Positions 1-5,047 of a stretch of DNA of 6,495 nt are shown in pieces. Origin of the DNA: Acholeplasma sp. Its GTDB lineage: Bacteria > Bacillota_I > Bacilli_A > Acholeplasmatales > Acholeplasmataceae. Every line of letters starts with the position of its first letter. Positions within the stretch are counted from its first letter, which is position 1. The notes under the pieces were generated by a model that was not told the DNA's origin, did no database searches, and saw nothing but the letters and a program-made list of their open reading frames with translations. The DNA is taken from positions 1 to 6,495 of the forward strand of contig DURF01000114.1 of NCBI GenBank assembly GCA_012837395.1, read 5' to 3'. The translations under genes were made by a program, and so were the position numbers.

Positions 1-77
1 AAGTTGGTAATTTAAAACTAGGTAATTTAAAACCAGGTGAATATATTACTTTTAAAAAGGAGGAATTACATGATTGA
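1..77 (+). CDS. C-terminal end of an RsuA/RluB-family rRNA pseudouridine synthase (partial)
   Basis: Only the last 24 codons are present, read from base 3 and ending at TGA 75-77. The visible peptide contains VGNLKLGNLKPGEY followed by a Lys/Glu-rich end. This closely matches the C-terminal signature of the RsuA/RluB family, where a segment like IGNLxLGxLKPGEYRxLTxEE ends the protein. These enzymes convert a specific uridine in 16S or 23S rRNA to pseudouridine using a catalytic Asp that lies upstream of this window. The fragment cannot decide between RluB (23S), RsuA (16S) and RluE/F relatives; RluB is the usual member in Firmicutes. The gene overlaps the next one by 8 bases and carries that gene's Shine-Dalgarno inside its last codons, so the two are probably co-transcribed and coupled. 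Confidence 0.7.
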   Translation, partial: VGNLKLGNLKPGEYITFKKEELHD

Positions 78-468
78 ACTAATGTTTTTAATTGATGATT
101 ATATTGATGAAATTAAAGAAACTAAATTATATAAAGATTATTATAGTAAAACTATGTTAGTTGAAACTAAATATAAAAAACAAAAACAAGAATTAATTGA
201 TTTAAAAATAAAGTTTGATGAAGTAATGAAAGTAGGTAAATTTCATCCTGACTTTAGTGATGTGGCTAAAGAGTACCAAAGAGTTAGAACGCTTTATTAT
301 CAAAATGAAGATATATTATTACAAAGAAAGTTAGAAAAGAAGTTACAAGATACAATTAATAACTTTATTAAAACTATAACAAATAAAATATCAGACTATA
401 TACCAACTCTAAATGAACTTGGGTTTATTGAAAAGAAAAAAGGAGGTCCTACTTGTGGAAGTTGCTAG
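70..468 (+). CDS. ricF: RicF/YlbF family regulator of RNase Y-dependent mRNA maturation
   Basis: The protein has 132 residues and belongs to the YlbF/YmcA (Com_YlbF) family of small, mostly helical proteins. The central stretch GKFHPDFSDVAKEYQ (residues about 56-70) matches the GKYHPDY region of Bacillus RicF, and a long charged helix follows to about residue 110. The protein ends in a Cys-x-x-Cys pair (C129, C132). In B. subtilis, RicF has a Cys-rich tail and joins RicA and RicT (YaaT) in an Fe-S cluster-carrying complex. That complex binds RNase Y and supports maturation of operon mRNAs, and it also affects competence, biofilm and sporulation. The start is ATG 70 because AAAGGAGG at 56-63 is correctly spaced before it; a GTG at 37 in the same frame has no ribosome site and lies inside the upstream gene. 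The neighbour ylbG also follows ylbF in Bacillus. The tail is shorter and has fewer cysteines than the Bacillus protein. Confidence 0.82.
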   Translation: MIELMFLIDDYIDEIKETKLYKDYYSKTMLVETKYKKQKQELIDLKIKFDEVMKVGKFHPDFSDVAKEYQRVRTLYYQNEDILLQRKLEKKLQDTINNFIKTITNKISDYIPTLNELGFIEKKKGGPTCGSC

Positions 469-703
469 AATGTCATATATTGTATATTACAAAGGAAATG
501 GTGTTTTAAAAAGACTTGAAAAAATGCCAGTTAATATTGCATATACATCAGAAAAATTAAATTACACAATATTTTATGGCGAACTAAGACAAGAAAAGAA
601 TTATTTTAATCAATTAAAAAATATTAAAGGATTTCTAAAATTAGAACAATCAAATATGTTTGATGAAGAATTAAACTTTACTTTAAATAGAGATAGCAAA
701 TAA
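455..703 (+). CDS. ylbG: YlbG family protein (DUF2129), function unknown
   Basis: This small protein of 82 residues resembles Bacillus YlbG (about 90 residues). Shared features are a short first beta strand (YIVYYKG), a basic stretch followed by I-A-Y-T-S-E-K-L-N-Y, a second strand (TIFYGEL), and a helix leading to a strand around residues 48-66. Family members are cytoplasmic and of unknown function. The best start is GTG 455, which sits 8 bases after AGGAGG (441-446). An upstream in-frame ATG at 413 lies before that ribosome site, and ATG 470 is too far from it. With this start the gene overlaps ricF by 14 bases, so translation is probably coupled. Placement straight after ricF copies the Bacillus ylbF-ylbG order, which supports both assignments. 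A terminator follows directly. Confidence 0.72.
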   Translation: MEVARMSYIVYYKGNGVLKRLEKMPVNIAYTSEKLNYTIFYGELRQEKNYFNQLKNIKGFLKLEQSNMFDEELNFTLNRDSK

Positions 704-707
704 ATAT

Positions 708-746
708 TGGGCCAGATTTCAATAATGAAGTCTGGCCTATTTTGTT
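708..746 (+). terminator. Rho-independent terminator after ylbG
   Basis: Bases 710-720 (GGCCAGATTTC) pair with 727-737 (GAAGTCTGGCC) with one G-U wobble and a 6-base loop. The stem can be extended by a G-U pair and a T-A pair. A T-rich run (738-746) follows. It closes the rluB-like/ricF/ylbG transcript. Confidence 0.88.
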
Positions 747-844
747 ATAAATTTGAAAAAGGTCGAATTAAAACTTGTGTAATAATTAAATGGAGAAATT
801 AAAGCCTTATTTTTAATGTTTTATTAACTGTTAAGCAAAAAGGC

Positions 845-872
845 TTGACATCTGTTTTTTAATATGTATAAT
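845..872 (+). promoter_or_regulatory. Sigma-A-type promoter of the rpsP operon
   Basis: The -35 TTGACA (845-850) and -10 TATAAT (867-872) both match the consensus perfectly and are separated by 16 bases. Transcription would start near 879-880, giving a leader of about 28 bases before rpsP. The 140 or so bases between the previous terminator and this promoter contain no gene; a 7-base inverted repeat (802-808 / 840-846) ends inside the -35. Confidence 0.88.
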
Positions 873-907
873 ATAAGAAGTAAATTAGAAGAAAGAGAGT
901 GAAATAA

Positions 908-1150
908 ATGGCAGTTAAAATTAGATTGCAACGTTATGGTGCAAAGAAAAAACCATTTTACCGTGTAGTAGCTAGTGAATCAAGATCACCAAGAGATGGT
1001 CGTTTCTTAGAAATTATTGGTACATATGATCCATTAACAGATAATGTTAATGTTGATGCGGAAAAAATTGAAAAGTGGTTATCAAATGGTGCAAAACCAA
1101 CTGATACAGTAAAGAGCTTATTTAAAAAATACAAAGTATTAGACAAATAA
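908..1150 (+). CDS. rpsP: 30S ribosomal protein S16
   Basis: The 80-residue protein is full length for bacterial S16, a small-subunit protein that binds 16S rRNA in the 5' and central domains and helps 30S assembly. The start [19 protein letters not shown] and the following [18 protein letters not shown] block (about residues 25-43) are hallmarks of the family. The segment about [18 protein letters not shown] (51-68) is the usual C-terminal helix and turn. The ATG at 908 is preceded by a weak purine-rich ribosome site (GAAAGAGAG, 891-899). It is the first gene of the rpsP-khpA-rimM-trmD-rplS operon, right behind a consensus promoter. Confidence 0.97.
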   Translation: MAVKIRLQRYGAKKKPFYRVVASESRSPRDGRFLEIIGTYDPLTDNVNVDAEKIEKWLSNGAKPTDTVKSLFKKYKVLDK

Positions 1151-1168
1151 TAAAGGGGGGTAAAGAAA

Positions 1169-1417
1169 ATGGCAGTAAATTTTGAAATGTTAATTAAAAA
1201 CATAATTAAGCCATTAGTAATGAACCCTGATGATGTTGTTGTTAAAATCTTAGATGAAGATGATAAAAACGTTACTATTCAAGTAATTGTACATAGTGAT
1301 GATTTAGGACGTGTTATTGGAAGAGGCGGAAGAATTGCAAGCGCAATTAGGACAATTGTTTATGCAGGTGCCGCTAAAGAAAATAAACGTGTTCAAATTG
1401 ATATTGATTCATATTAA
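1169..1417 (+). CDS. khpA: KH-domain RNA-binding protein KhpA (YlqC family)
   Basis: This 82-residue protein consists almost wholly of one KH domain. The GxxG loop is visible as V-I-G-R-G-G-R at residues 49-55, followed by the helix IASAIRTIVYAGA. Members of this family bind RNA, often pairing with KhpB (Jag), and in Firmicutes affect cell division, envelope homeostasis and small-RNA biology. The partner is not in this window. A strong ribosome site (AAAGGGGGG, 1152-1160) precedes ATG 1169. Location between rpsP and rimM is the conserved Firmicutes arrangement (ylqC in Bacillus). rimM begins only two bases after the stop. Confidence 0.93.
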   Translation: MAVNFEMLIKNIIKPLVMNPDDVVVKILDEDDKNVTIQVIVHSDDLGRVIGRGGRIASAIRTIVYAGAAKENKRVQIDIDSY

Positions 1418-1419
1418 TT

Positions 1420-1905
1420 ATGTATGAGATCGGTTTAATTACAACAACTCATGGCATTAAGGGCGAAGTTAAAGTTAGAAATTTAAGTGACTTTGAAAGA
1501 TTTAATAAAGGAGATCTAGTCTATATTATTTATAATAAAGAGAAGATCAATTTAGAAATTGAAAATGTTCGAAGTCAAGCTAAAAACTTAATTGTTAAAT
1601 TTAAAGAGTTTAATAATATTAACGAAGTTATTAATTATAAAGGTTTAATTATTTATAGTAATGAAAGAGCAGAACTTTTAGAAAATGAGTTTTATTATGA
1701 AGACTTATATGACTTAAAAGTTTATGATAATTTAAACAACTACTTAGGAACTGTTAATGAGGTAATGGAATTACCACATGGAGAAGTCTTAGTAGTTATT
1801 AATAAAGAGTCTAATATAAGACACTTAATACCTTTTGTTGATGTGTTTATTGTTTGTGTTGATGATGAAAAAATTATTATAAGACCAATTGAGGGATTAT
1901 TATGA
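1420..1905 (+). CDS. rimM: Ribosome maturation factor RimM
   Basis: This 161-residue protein is slightly shorter than the typical 165-175 residues. The N-terminal RimM beta-barrel shows I-T-T-T-H-G-I-K-G-E-V-K-V (7-19). The PRC-barrel C-terminal domain begins at E-F-Y-Y-E-D-L (90-96). It continues through the G-E-V-L-V-V strand (121-126) and L-I-P-F-V (136-140), and ends in E-G-L-L (158-161). RimM binds S19 and the 30S head and is needed for late 16S processing and assembly. No Shine-Dalgarno precedes ATG 1420. It lies two bases after the khpA stop, so translation is probably coupled to khpA. Its TGA overlaps the trmD start as ATGA. Confidence 0.95.
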   Translation: MYEIGLITTTHGIKGEVKVRNLSDFERFNKGDLVYIIYNKEKINLEIENVRSQAKNLIVKFKEFNNINEVINYKGLIIYSNERAELLENEFYYEDLYDLKVYDNLNNYLGTVNEVMELPHGEVLVVINKESNIRHLIPFVDVFIVCVDDEKIIIRPIEGLL

Positions 1906-2612
1906 TTATTGATATTGTTACAATTTTTCCAAACTTTTTTAATGAGTTTTTAGAAACATCAATTGTTAAAAGAGCAATTGCAAAAGAAAGTGTTACAATT
2001 AATATTCATGACTTAAGAGAATACAGTAACAATAAACATAAACAAATTGATGACACACCTTATGGTGGCGGAGTTGGAATGGTAATGACATTTCCACCAT
2101 TTTATGAGTTAATAACAAAGTTAAAACAACCCTTTTCTAAAGTTATATTTCTAACCCCACAAGGAAATGTTTTCAATCAAAATCAAGCAGTTGATTTATC
2201 AAAGGAAAAACATTTAATACTACTTTGTGGTCATTATGAAGGTGTTGATGCTAGAGTACTAGAACTAGTTGATTATGAAATATCAATTGGTGATTATGTA
2301 TTAACTGGTGGTGAAATACCAGCAATGATTTTATCAGATGCGATTGTTAGATTATTACCTGGGGTAATTATGGAAGAATCACATCAAAGTGATTCATTAT
2401 CAAATGATAGATTAAAATATCCACAATATACAAAACCAGAAGAGTATAAGGGATACATTGTTCCAGAAGTATTAGTTAGTGGTCATCATGGTAATATTGA
2501 AAAGTATCGTGAATTAATGGCTATAAAAACTACGATGGAAAAAAGACCGGATTTAATTGAAAAAACTCCTTTAACTGAAAAGGAAGTTAAAATTTTAGAA
2601 GAAAATAAATAA
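1902..2612 (+). CDS. trmD: tRNA (guanine-37-N1)-methyltransferase TrmD
   Basis: TrmD uses S-adenosylmethionine to methylate N1 of G37 next to the anticodon, which prevents +1 frameshifting; the enzyme is essential in most bacteria. The 236-residue protein shows the SPOUT trefoil-knot signatures. These are D-D-T-P-Y-G-G-G-V-G-M-V-M (50-62), L-C-G-H-Y-E-G-V-D-A-R-V (108-119), I-G-D-Y-V-L-T-G-G-E (129-138), Y-P-Q-Y-T-K-P (173-179) and P-E-V-L-V-S-G-H-H (188-196). D164 in the S-D-S segment is the candidate for the catalytic Asp169 of E. coli TrmD. The start ATG 1902 overlaps the rimM stop by four bases, with GAGGGA (1891-1896) upstream. The next gene, rplS, follows after a 58-base leader containing a hairpin. 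Confidence 0.97.
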   Translation: MIIDIVTIFPNFFNEFLETSIVKRAIAKESVTINIHDLREYSNNKHKQIDDTPYGGGVGMVMTFPPFYELITKLKQPFSKVIFLTPQGNVFNQNQAVDLSKEKHLILLCGHYEGVDARVLELVDYEISIGDYVLTGGEIPAMILSDAIVRLLPGVIMEESHQSDSLSNDRLKYPQYTKPEEYKGYIVPEVLVSGHHGNIEKYRELMAIKTTMEKRPDLIEKTPLTEKEVKILEENK

Positions 2613-2617
2613 AAGAA

Positions 2618-2650
2618 CTTTGTTCCGCTAAGTAGATCTTATGAGCAAAG
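2618..2650 (+). promoter_or_regulatory. Leader hairpin before rplS, possible L19 leader
   Basis: Bases 2618-2625 (CTTTGTTC) can pair with 2643-2650 (GAGCAAAG) over 8 base pairs, one of them G-U. An asymmetric internal loop (CGC opposite T) then leads to a second helix, 2629-2632 (TAAG) with 2638-2641 (CTTA), closing a five-base loop. No T-run follows, so it is not a terminator. It ends just before the rplS ribosome site (2657-2664). An autoregulatory L19 leader is known upstream of rplS in low-GC Gram-positives. Whether this one fits that family needs a covariance-model comparison. Confidence 0.5.
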
Positions 2651-2670
2651 CAAAAGAAAGAGGAAATATT

Positions 2671-3027
2671 ATGTCAAAACTAAAAGGACAAGACTTACTT
2701 AATAAAGTAACAGAATCTTATTTAAAAGACGTGCCAGAATTTCAAGCTGGTGATAACGTACAAGTAAACGTTAAAATTAAAGAAGGAAACCGCGAAAGAA
2801 TCCAAATGTTTGAAGGTTTAGTAATCAAACGTCAAGGTGGCGGAATTTCAGAAACATTTACAGTACGTAAAGTATCATATGGTGTAGGTGTAGAAAGAAC
2901 TTTCCCAATTCATGCGCCAACAATCGATAGTATTGTTGTTACAAGAAGAGGTAAAGTAAGAAGAGCTAAATTATTCTACATTAGAACACTTTCAGCCAAA
3001 GCTGCACGTATTAAAGAAAAAAGATAA
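2671..3027 (+). CDS. rplS: 50S ribosomal protein L19
   Basis: The 118-residue product has the normal length for L19, which sits at the 30S-50S interface. The family core is unmistakable: F-x-A-G-D (about 27-31), R-E-R-I-Q-M-F-E-G (43-51), [12 protein letters not shown] (58-69), V-G-V-E-R-T-F-P (74-81), and the basic end [10 protein letters not shown] through A-A-R-I-K-E-K-R. The start is placed at ATG 2671 because AAAGAGGA (2657-2664) is well spaced before it. An in-frame ATG at 2641 would add ten residues, but it has no ribosome site and lies in the leader hairpin. It is the last gene of the rpsP operon, with two successive TAA codons and a terminator just after. Confidence 0.96.
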   Translation: MSKLKGQDLLNKVTESYLKDVPEFQAGDNVQVNVKIKEGNRERIQMFEGLVIKRQGGGISETFTVRKVSYGVGVERTFPIHAPTIDSIVVTRRGKVRRAKLFYIRTLSAKAARIKEKR

Positions 3028-3039
3028 TAAACAAAGTAA

Positions 3040-3068
3040 AATAGCCAACAATTGTTGGTTATTTTTTT
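3040..3068 (+). terminator. Rho-independent terminator of the rpsP-rplS operon
   Basis: Bases 3040-3049 (AATAGCCAAC) pair with 3054-3063 (GTTGGTTATT), with one G-U wobble and a four-base loop (3050-3053). A run of seven T (3062-3068) follows, partly within the stem. It lies 13 bases after the rplS stop. Confidence 0.9.
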
Positions 3069-3142
3069 GCAATATTAAAATTAATATGAGAGATTAATAA
3101 AATGCATTATAAACATCTCTTCTATTAGAAATAAATAGGAAG

Positions 3143-3171
3143 AAAAAAAGAGATGGCCAAAAGCCATCTCT
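3143..3171 (-). terminator. Rho-independent terminator of the osmC-type gene
   Basis: Bases 3149-3157 (AGAGATGGC) and 3163-3171 (GCCATCTCT) form a perfect 9-base-pair stem with a five-base loop. Read on the minus strand, the stem is followed by a T-run (the A-run at 3143-3149 on the plus strand). It lies 11 bases beyond the stop of the minus-strand gene. Confidence 0.88.
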
Positions 3172-3182
3172 AATAATTTAAG

Positions 3183-3605
3183 TTAATCTTCAAATATCCA
3201 AGGATTAACTGTTACAGTTTCACTTTCATGCATTAACTGTGAAACAGGACATCTATAATGAGCCTCTTCAACAAATGGTGTCATCTCTTCAATAGTCATC
3301 CCCTTAACTTCAATAAAAGCATCCACTTGGAAGAAAAATCTTCTATCAGTTTGATTTCTTTTAAAGTATACATCAACTCTAACTTCAGTTTCATTATTTA
3401 GTTTTCTTGCTCTTAAGATTGATTGAAGTGTTGAATTAAGGCAAGTTGAATAACTAAGAGCTAATAACTCTTCCGGATTAGTACCAAGTCTTTCTTTACC
3501 ATGAATTGAAGCTATTGGAACAACCATTCCATCTTTAATATATGCTTTACCATTTCCACCGTCTTTATTAACAGCAGTTGTTTTAAATAAATAATCTTTT
3601 TGCAT
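3183..3605 (-). CDS. OsmC/Ohr-family thiol peroxidase
   Basis: The 140-residue length is typical for the OsmC/Ohr family. These cytoplasmic homodimers reduce organic hydroperoxides with two cysteines and usually take electrons from lipoylated proteins. Both cysteines are visible. C55 lies in G-T-N-P-E-E-L-L-A-L-S-Y-S-T-C (41-55), which corresponds to the Ohr motif NPEQLFAxGYxxC. C119 lies in H-Y-R-C-P-V-S (116-122), corresponding to CPYS. A catalytic-type Arg/Glu pair is plausible around R39 and E45/E46. The protein may be Ohr, OsmC or a YklA-like member; the sequence does not decide. ATG 3605 follows AAGGAGTGA (3620-3612 on this strand). It stands alone, divergent from ccpA, with its own terminator. 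A weak promoter is possible (TTGATT 3656-3651, TAAAAT 3632-3627, 18-base spacer), but it would start transcription almost at the ribosome site. Confidence 0.87.
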   Translation of the reverse strand: MQKDYLFKTTAVNKDGGNGKAYIKDGMVVPIASIHGKERLGTNPEELLALSYSTCLNSTLQSILRARKLNNETEVRVDVYFKRNQTDRRFFFQVDAFIEVKGMTIEEMTPFVEEAHYRCPVSQLMHESETVTVNPWIFED

Positions 3606-3682
3606 GCTTAATCACTCCTTTACTACATTTTACATCTTATATACTAAATAAATCAAAGCATATAAACTAAATAATGTATGGA

Positions 3683-3735
3683 TTAAGATAAATAAAGTAG
3701 TAAATTAAATTTATAAGTTAAAATAATTATCTTAA
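3683..3735. repeat. Inverted repeat in the osmC-type/ccpA divergent spacer
   Basis: TTAAGATAA (3683-3691) and TTATCTTAA (3727-3735) are perfect 9-base inverted copies, 35 bases apart, in the very AT-rich spacer between the divergent genes. No T-run follows on either strand in the sense needed for termination. It may be an operator or chance in AT-rich DNA. Confidence 0.3.
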
Positions 3736-3759
3736 AAAAAGTAATTTTTGTGATGGTCC

Positions 3760-3788
3760 TTGAAGAGCAACTATATTTATGGTAAAAT
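3760..3788 (+). promoter_or_regulatory. Extended -10 promoter of ccpA
   Basis: The -35 TTGAAG (3760-3765) and -10 TAAAAT (3783-3788) are 17 bases apart, and TGG (3780-3782) supplies the TGN extended -10 element. The transcript would begin near 3795, about 22 bases before the ccpA start and just ahead of its ribosome site. An in-frame TTG at 3760 lies in the -35 and so cannot be the ccpA start. Confidence 0.8.
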
Positions 3789-3816
3789 TAATACTAGGTA
3801 TAAAAGGGGTGATTCT

Positions 3817-4821
3817 ATGAGTAATAACGCAACAATTTATGATGTTGCTGGTGCGGCTGGTGTTAGTTTAGCCACAGTCTCAAGGGTTTTAAATAATCCG
3901 GAAAAAGTTAAAAAAGAAACAAGAGAAAGAGTATTAAAGGTTATTAAGGAATTAGGTTACCGTCCAAACGTTATTGCTCGTGGTTTAGCAAGCCGCAAAA
4001 CAACTACAATTGGCGCTATAGTTTCTGATATGACTAGATCTTCTATCGCAGAAATGTTAGGGGGCATTAGCGATATTGCCGATAAATATAAATACTCAAT
4101 AAAATTATTTACGATAACTGAAGATACAGATATTGAAGATGCGCTACAAAATATAGTTGCTGAACAAGTTGATGGAATTCTTTATTTAAATGATGAATTA
4201 ACAGATGAAGAAGTAGATGTTGTTAAAAGAGTTTTAACAAGCAATCAAATTCCATTTGTGTTTGCTAATGTTGCATCGCCTGATGAATCAGTTCCTGCAG
4301 TAAGTATTGATTACAGAAAAGCTAGTTATGAAATAACAAAACTTTTAATTGATCATGATGCCAAAGATATTTATATGTTATCAACAAGAAGAAGATATTC
4401 AACTAATAACTTAAAAGAAGATGGATATACTAAAGCGATGGAAGATGCAAAACTAGAACCAAAGATATTTAGAACTAGTGGTGATACAAAGATTAACAGA
4501 CCACACTTTGAATCATTCTTTGATGATAAAAATGTTGATGCCGCAATTGGCGTTAGAGACTCAATTGCTGTATCATTTATGAATAGTGCTATTGAACATG
4601 GTAAAGATGTTCCTAATGATTTAGTTATTGCAGGATTCCAAAATACTAAGTATGCTGAACTTGCAAGACCAAGACTAACTTCAATTGATATTCCAGTATA
4701 TGATATTGGGGCAGTATCAATGCGACTATTAACCAAAATGATGCAAAAAGAAGAAGTGGAAGAAACAAGAATTATTTTACCACATCAAATTGTATACCGT
4801 GAATCAACTAAAAATGAATAA
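3817..4821 (+). CDS. ccpA: Catabolite control protein A (LacI-family regulator)
   Basis: CcpA is the main carbon catabolite regulator of Firmicutes. It binds cre sites as a dimer when complexed with HPr-Ser46-P. This protein has 334 residues, the same length as B. subtilis CcpA, and aligns without gaps at the ends. The LacI helix-turn-helix lies at 6-30 (T-I-Y-D-V-A ... L-A-T-V-S-R-V-L-N), and the hinge helix at 48-60 (Y-R-P-N-V-I-A-R-G-L-A-S-R). The HPr-contact helix P-V-Y-D-I-G-A-V-S-M-R-L-L-T-K (293-307) keeps Y295, D296, R303 and T306 at the Bacillus numbers, which favours CcpA over other LacI members. One oddity is A-G-F-Q-N-T (272-277), with Gln at 275 where the family has Asp. The start is ATG 3817 after AAAAGGGGTGA (3802-3812). 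It has its own promoter and no terminator before the tyrS T-box. Confidence 0.88.
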   Translation: MSNNATIYDVAGAAGVSLATVSRVLNNPEKVKKETRERVLKVIKELGYRPNVIARGLASRKTTTIGAIVSDMTRSSIAEMLGGISDIADKYKYSIKLFTITEDTDIEDALQNIVAEQVDGILYLNDELTDEEVDVVKRVLTSNQIPFVFANVASPDESVPAVSIDYRKASYEITKLLIDHDAKDIYMLSTRRRYSTNNLKEDGYTKAMEDAKLEPKIFRTSGDTKINRPHFESFFDDKNVDAAIGVRDSIAVSFMNSAIEHGKDVPNDLVIAGFQNTKYAELARPRLTSIDIPVYDIGAVSMRLLTKMMQKEEVEETRIILPHQIVYRESTKNE

Positions 4822-4827
4822 ATCAAT

Positions 4828-5020
4828 GAACTATTAAAGTAGAAACTAGTAAACCTAAAATAGAGATCTTATGATGGTGTAACATAAGAAGAAAACTAGA
4901 ATCGAAATACAAATAGGGAGATTACTTAAACTTTCAAGGGCTAGAATATAAATATCTAGAACTAAGGTGGTACCGCGTATTTCATACGTCCTTAGATAAC
5001 TAAGGGCGTATTTTATTTTT
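4828..5020 (+). ncRNA. T-box riboswitch, tyrosine-specific, upstream of tyrS
   Basis: All main T-box parts are visible. Stem I base pairs CTATT (4831-4835) with AATAG (4912-4916), and CTAGT (4846-4850) with ACTAG (4895-4899). The S-turn shows AGTA (4838-4841) opposite GAA (4904-4906), and the specifier TAC (Tyr) follows at 4908-4910. The distal part has AGAGA (4862-4866) and a CTTATG/CATAAG stem (4868-4873, 4883-4888) that holds GGTG (4876-4879). A stem III (about 4941-4959) precedes the T-box sequence AAGGTGGTACCGCG (4964-4977). Its TGGT would pair with the tRNA end ACCA, fitting the A discriminator of tRNA-Tyr. The antiterminator pairs CTAAGG (4962-4967) with CCTTAG (4990-4995). Uncharged tRNA-Tyr should stabilise it and raise tyrS expression. 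The leader begins about ten bases after the ccpA stop, with no clear promoter between. Confidence 0.94.
4985..5020 (+). terminator. T-box attenuator terminator
   Basis: TACGTCCTTAG (4985-4995) pairs with CTAAGGGCGTA (5000-5010) over 11 base pairs with one wobble and an ATAA loop, followed by a T-rich run to 5020. The left arm is the same CCTTAG that pairs in the antiterminator, so the two structures exclude each other. Confidence 0.92.
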
Positions 5021-5047
5021 AAAAATTAAACGAGGAGATAAACTATT

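Noticed and set aside
6..33. Tandem 13-base direct repeat (GGTAATTTAAAAC twice, period 15)
   Set aside because: It is in frame and encodes the repeated G-N-L-K-x-G pattern that is a normal conserved feature of the RsuA/RluB C-terminus, so it is not a separate repeat element.
958..1203. Minus-strand open frame across rpsP and the start of khpA
   Set aside because: It lies antisense to two clear conserved genes, has no ribosome site and shows no recognisable family.
1335..1348. Possible cre (CcpA) site TGCAAGCGCAATTA inside khpA
   Set aside because: It fails the cre consensus at several fixed positions and lies deep in a coding region; I found no convincing cre site in this window, including at the ccpA promoter.
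2641..2670. Longer rplS start at ATG 2641 giving a 128-residue L19
   Set aside because: No ribosome site precedes it, it lies in the leader hairpin, and ATG 2671 has a well-spaced AAAGAGGA and gives the usual L19 length.
4371..4736. Minus-strand open frame of 121 codons inside ccpA
   Set aside because: It is a shadow of the ccpA coding sequence with no ribosome site or recognisable motif.
4907..4909. ATA (Ile) as the T-box specifier instead of TAC
   Set aside because: It is possible by position, one base after the GAA of the S-turn, but the downstream gene is tyrS and TAC sits in the same loop, so Tyr is the consistent reading.
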